Source: Hyphomicrobiales bacterium
Lineage (GTDB): Bacteria; Pseudomonadota; Alphaproteobacteria; Rhizobiales; Xanthobacteraceae
NCBI GenBank assembly: GCA_021730825.1
Contig: JAKFYO010000226.1
Span: 1-5,783 of the forward strand
Length of the DNA stretch: 5,783 nt
Direction of reading: 5' to 3'
The notes beneath the pieces were generated by a model that was not told the origin of the DNA, did not search any database, and saw nothing but the letters and a program-made list of their open reading frames with translations. Below, piece by piece: positions 4,671-5,783 of the stretch (within the stretch, counting starts at the first letter, position 1; every line of letters starts with the position of its first letter). A program made the translations under genes and the position numbers.

Positions 4671-5783
4671 AATTCACCCTCTCCTGGCTGAAAGATTATC
4701 TCTCGACTGACGCGACGGTCGCCCAGATTTCCGAAAAGCTGAACGAAGTCGGTCTCGAGGTTGAATCCATCGAGGACAAGGCGGCAACACTCGCGCCTTT
4801 CGTCGTCGCGAATGTGATCTCCGCCGAGAAGCATCCGAACGCGGACAAGCTTCGCGTTTGCATGGTCGATATCGGCGACGGCAATCCAATTCAGGTCGTC
4901 TGCGGCGCGCCGAATGCGCGCGGCGGCATGAAGGCGGTATTCGCGAAACCCGGCACGACAATTCCTGCAAGCGGCGACGTTCTGAAGATCGGCGCGATCC
5001 GCGGCGTGGAATCGCGCGGCATGCTCGTATCCGAGCGCGAGATGGGTTTATCGGACGAACACGCGGGCATCATCGAAATGCCGGCCGACGCGCCGCTCGG
5101 AAAACCTTTCGCGGAAGTTCTCGGTTTCAACGATCCGGTGTTCGATATCGCGGTCACGCCGAACCGGCCGGACGCGCTTGGCGTGCAGGGCATTGCGCGC
5201 GATCTCGCGGCCGCAGGTCTCGGCACTTTCAACGAGAAAGCGCCGAAGCCGGTTGCCGGAAAATTCCCCTGCCCGATCAAAGTGAAGATCGAAGCGCCGG
5301 AGCTTTGCCCGGCGTTCGGCATTCGCGTGATTAAGGGCGTCAAGAACGGCGCTTCGCCGGAGTGGCTCCAGAAGCGCCTCCGCGCCATCGGTCTGCGCCC
5401 GATCAATGCGCTGGTCGATATTACGAATTTGCTGACGCACGACCGCTCGCGGCCGCTGCATGTGTTCGACGCCGCGAAGGTGACGGGCAATCTGGTCGTG
5501 CGCCGCGCCAGGAAGGGCGAGAAAATTCTCGCGCTCGACGGCAAGACTTACGAGCTGGATGACACGATCTGCTGCATTTCCGACGATCGCGCGGTGGAAT
5601 CGCTCGCAGGCGTCATGGGTGGCGAAGAAAGCGGCGTCTCGGAAGCGACAACGGAAGTCGTCGTCGAATCCGCGCTCTGGAATCCGCTCAACATCGCGCA
5701 GACCGGACGTAAACTTGGCTTGCTTTCCGACGCACGCTTCCGCTTCGAGCGCGGCGTCGATCCGGCCTTCATGATGCCGGGTC
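4667..5783 (+). CDS. pheT: phenylalanine--tRNA ligase beta subunit (partial, 3' end beyond window)
   Basis: PheT partners PheS and supplies the editing site that removes mischarged Tyr-tRNA-Phe. The frame stays open to the window edge, showing 372 of the roughly 800 residues usual for the family. It begins [12 protein letters not shown] at a GTG that overlaps the pheS stop (GTGA, 4667-4670). Next comes the OB-fold tRNA-binding domain (about 40-148), with [25 protein letters not shown] and [34 protein letters not shown] (164-182) follows. The B3/B4 editing region (about 210-370) contains [37 protein letters not shown] and FRFERGVDP. Residues 254-263 read [10 protein letters not shown] where a tyrosine usually follows the Asn (NY), a small variation. 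The B5, catalytic-like and ferredoxin-fold anticodon domains would lie downstream. Confidence 0.97.
   Translation, partial: MKFTLSWLKDYLSTDATVAQISEKLNEVGLEVESIEDKAATLAPFVVANVISAEKHPNADKLRVCMVDIGDGNPIQVVCGAPNARGGMKAVFAKPGTTIPASGDVLKIGAIRGVESRGMLVSEREMGLSDEHAGIIEMPADAPLGKPFAEVLGFNDPVFDIAVTPNRPDALGVQGIARDLAAAGLGTFNEKAPKPVAGKFPCPIKVKIEAPELCPAFGIRVIKGVKNGASPEWLQKRLRAIGLRPINALVDITNLLTHDRSRPLHVFDAAKVTGNLVVRRARKGEKILALDGKTYELDDTICCISDDRAVESLAGVMGGEESGVSEATTEVVVESALWNPLNIAQTGRKLGLLSDARFRFERGVDPAFMMPG

Overview
The window is ordinary chromosomal DNA from a GC-rich bacterium, most likely an alphaproteobacterium of the Hyphomicrobiales (Bradyrhizobium/Xanthobacteraceae-like). This rests on the wording of the IF-3, PheS and PheT proteins, which read like those of that group as I remember them, and on codon use that strongly favours G or C at third positions. 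I could not run a search, so the genus stays open. I see no mobile element, CRISPR array, tRNA or rRNA gene.

Layout. Bases 1-75 hold the last 24 codons of an unidentified plus-strand gene. It converges on, and shares the four bases TTAA with, a minus-strand alpha/beta hydrolase (72-863) that closely resembles mitochondrial ABHD10. A divergent intergenic region of 98 bases follows, with a candidate promoter. A plus-strand GT4-type glycosyltransferase (962-2152) comes next; one of its two signature glutamates is missing. After a 118-base gap comes the translation cluster infC (2271-2810, ATT start), rpmI (2980-3180), rplT (3222-3578), pheS (3588-4670) and pheT (4667 to beyond the window end).

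The cluster encodes initiation factor IF-3, ribosomal proteins L35 and L20, and both subunits of phenylalanyl-tRNA synthetase. It has the same order as in Escherichia coli, but without thrS just upstream and without a pheM-like leader gene. Regulation is probably post-transcriptional at two points. IF-3 is expected to limit its own synthesis through the ATT start codon. The 169-base infC-rpmI spacer carries a perfect 9-bp hairpin, a second short hairpin, a 12-nt repeat after each hairpin and a 12-bp palindrome, which makes it a candidate autoregulatory leader for L35/L20. rplT, pheS and pheT are tightly packed (9-base gap, then a 4-base GTGA overlap), which suggests translational coupling.

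I do not see a new multi-gene system. The points most worth following are the rpmI leader, the altered glycosyltransferase active-site motif and the ABHD10-like hydrolase.
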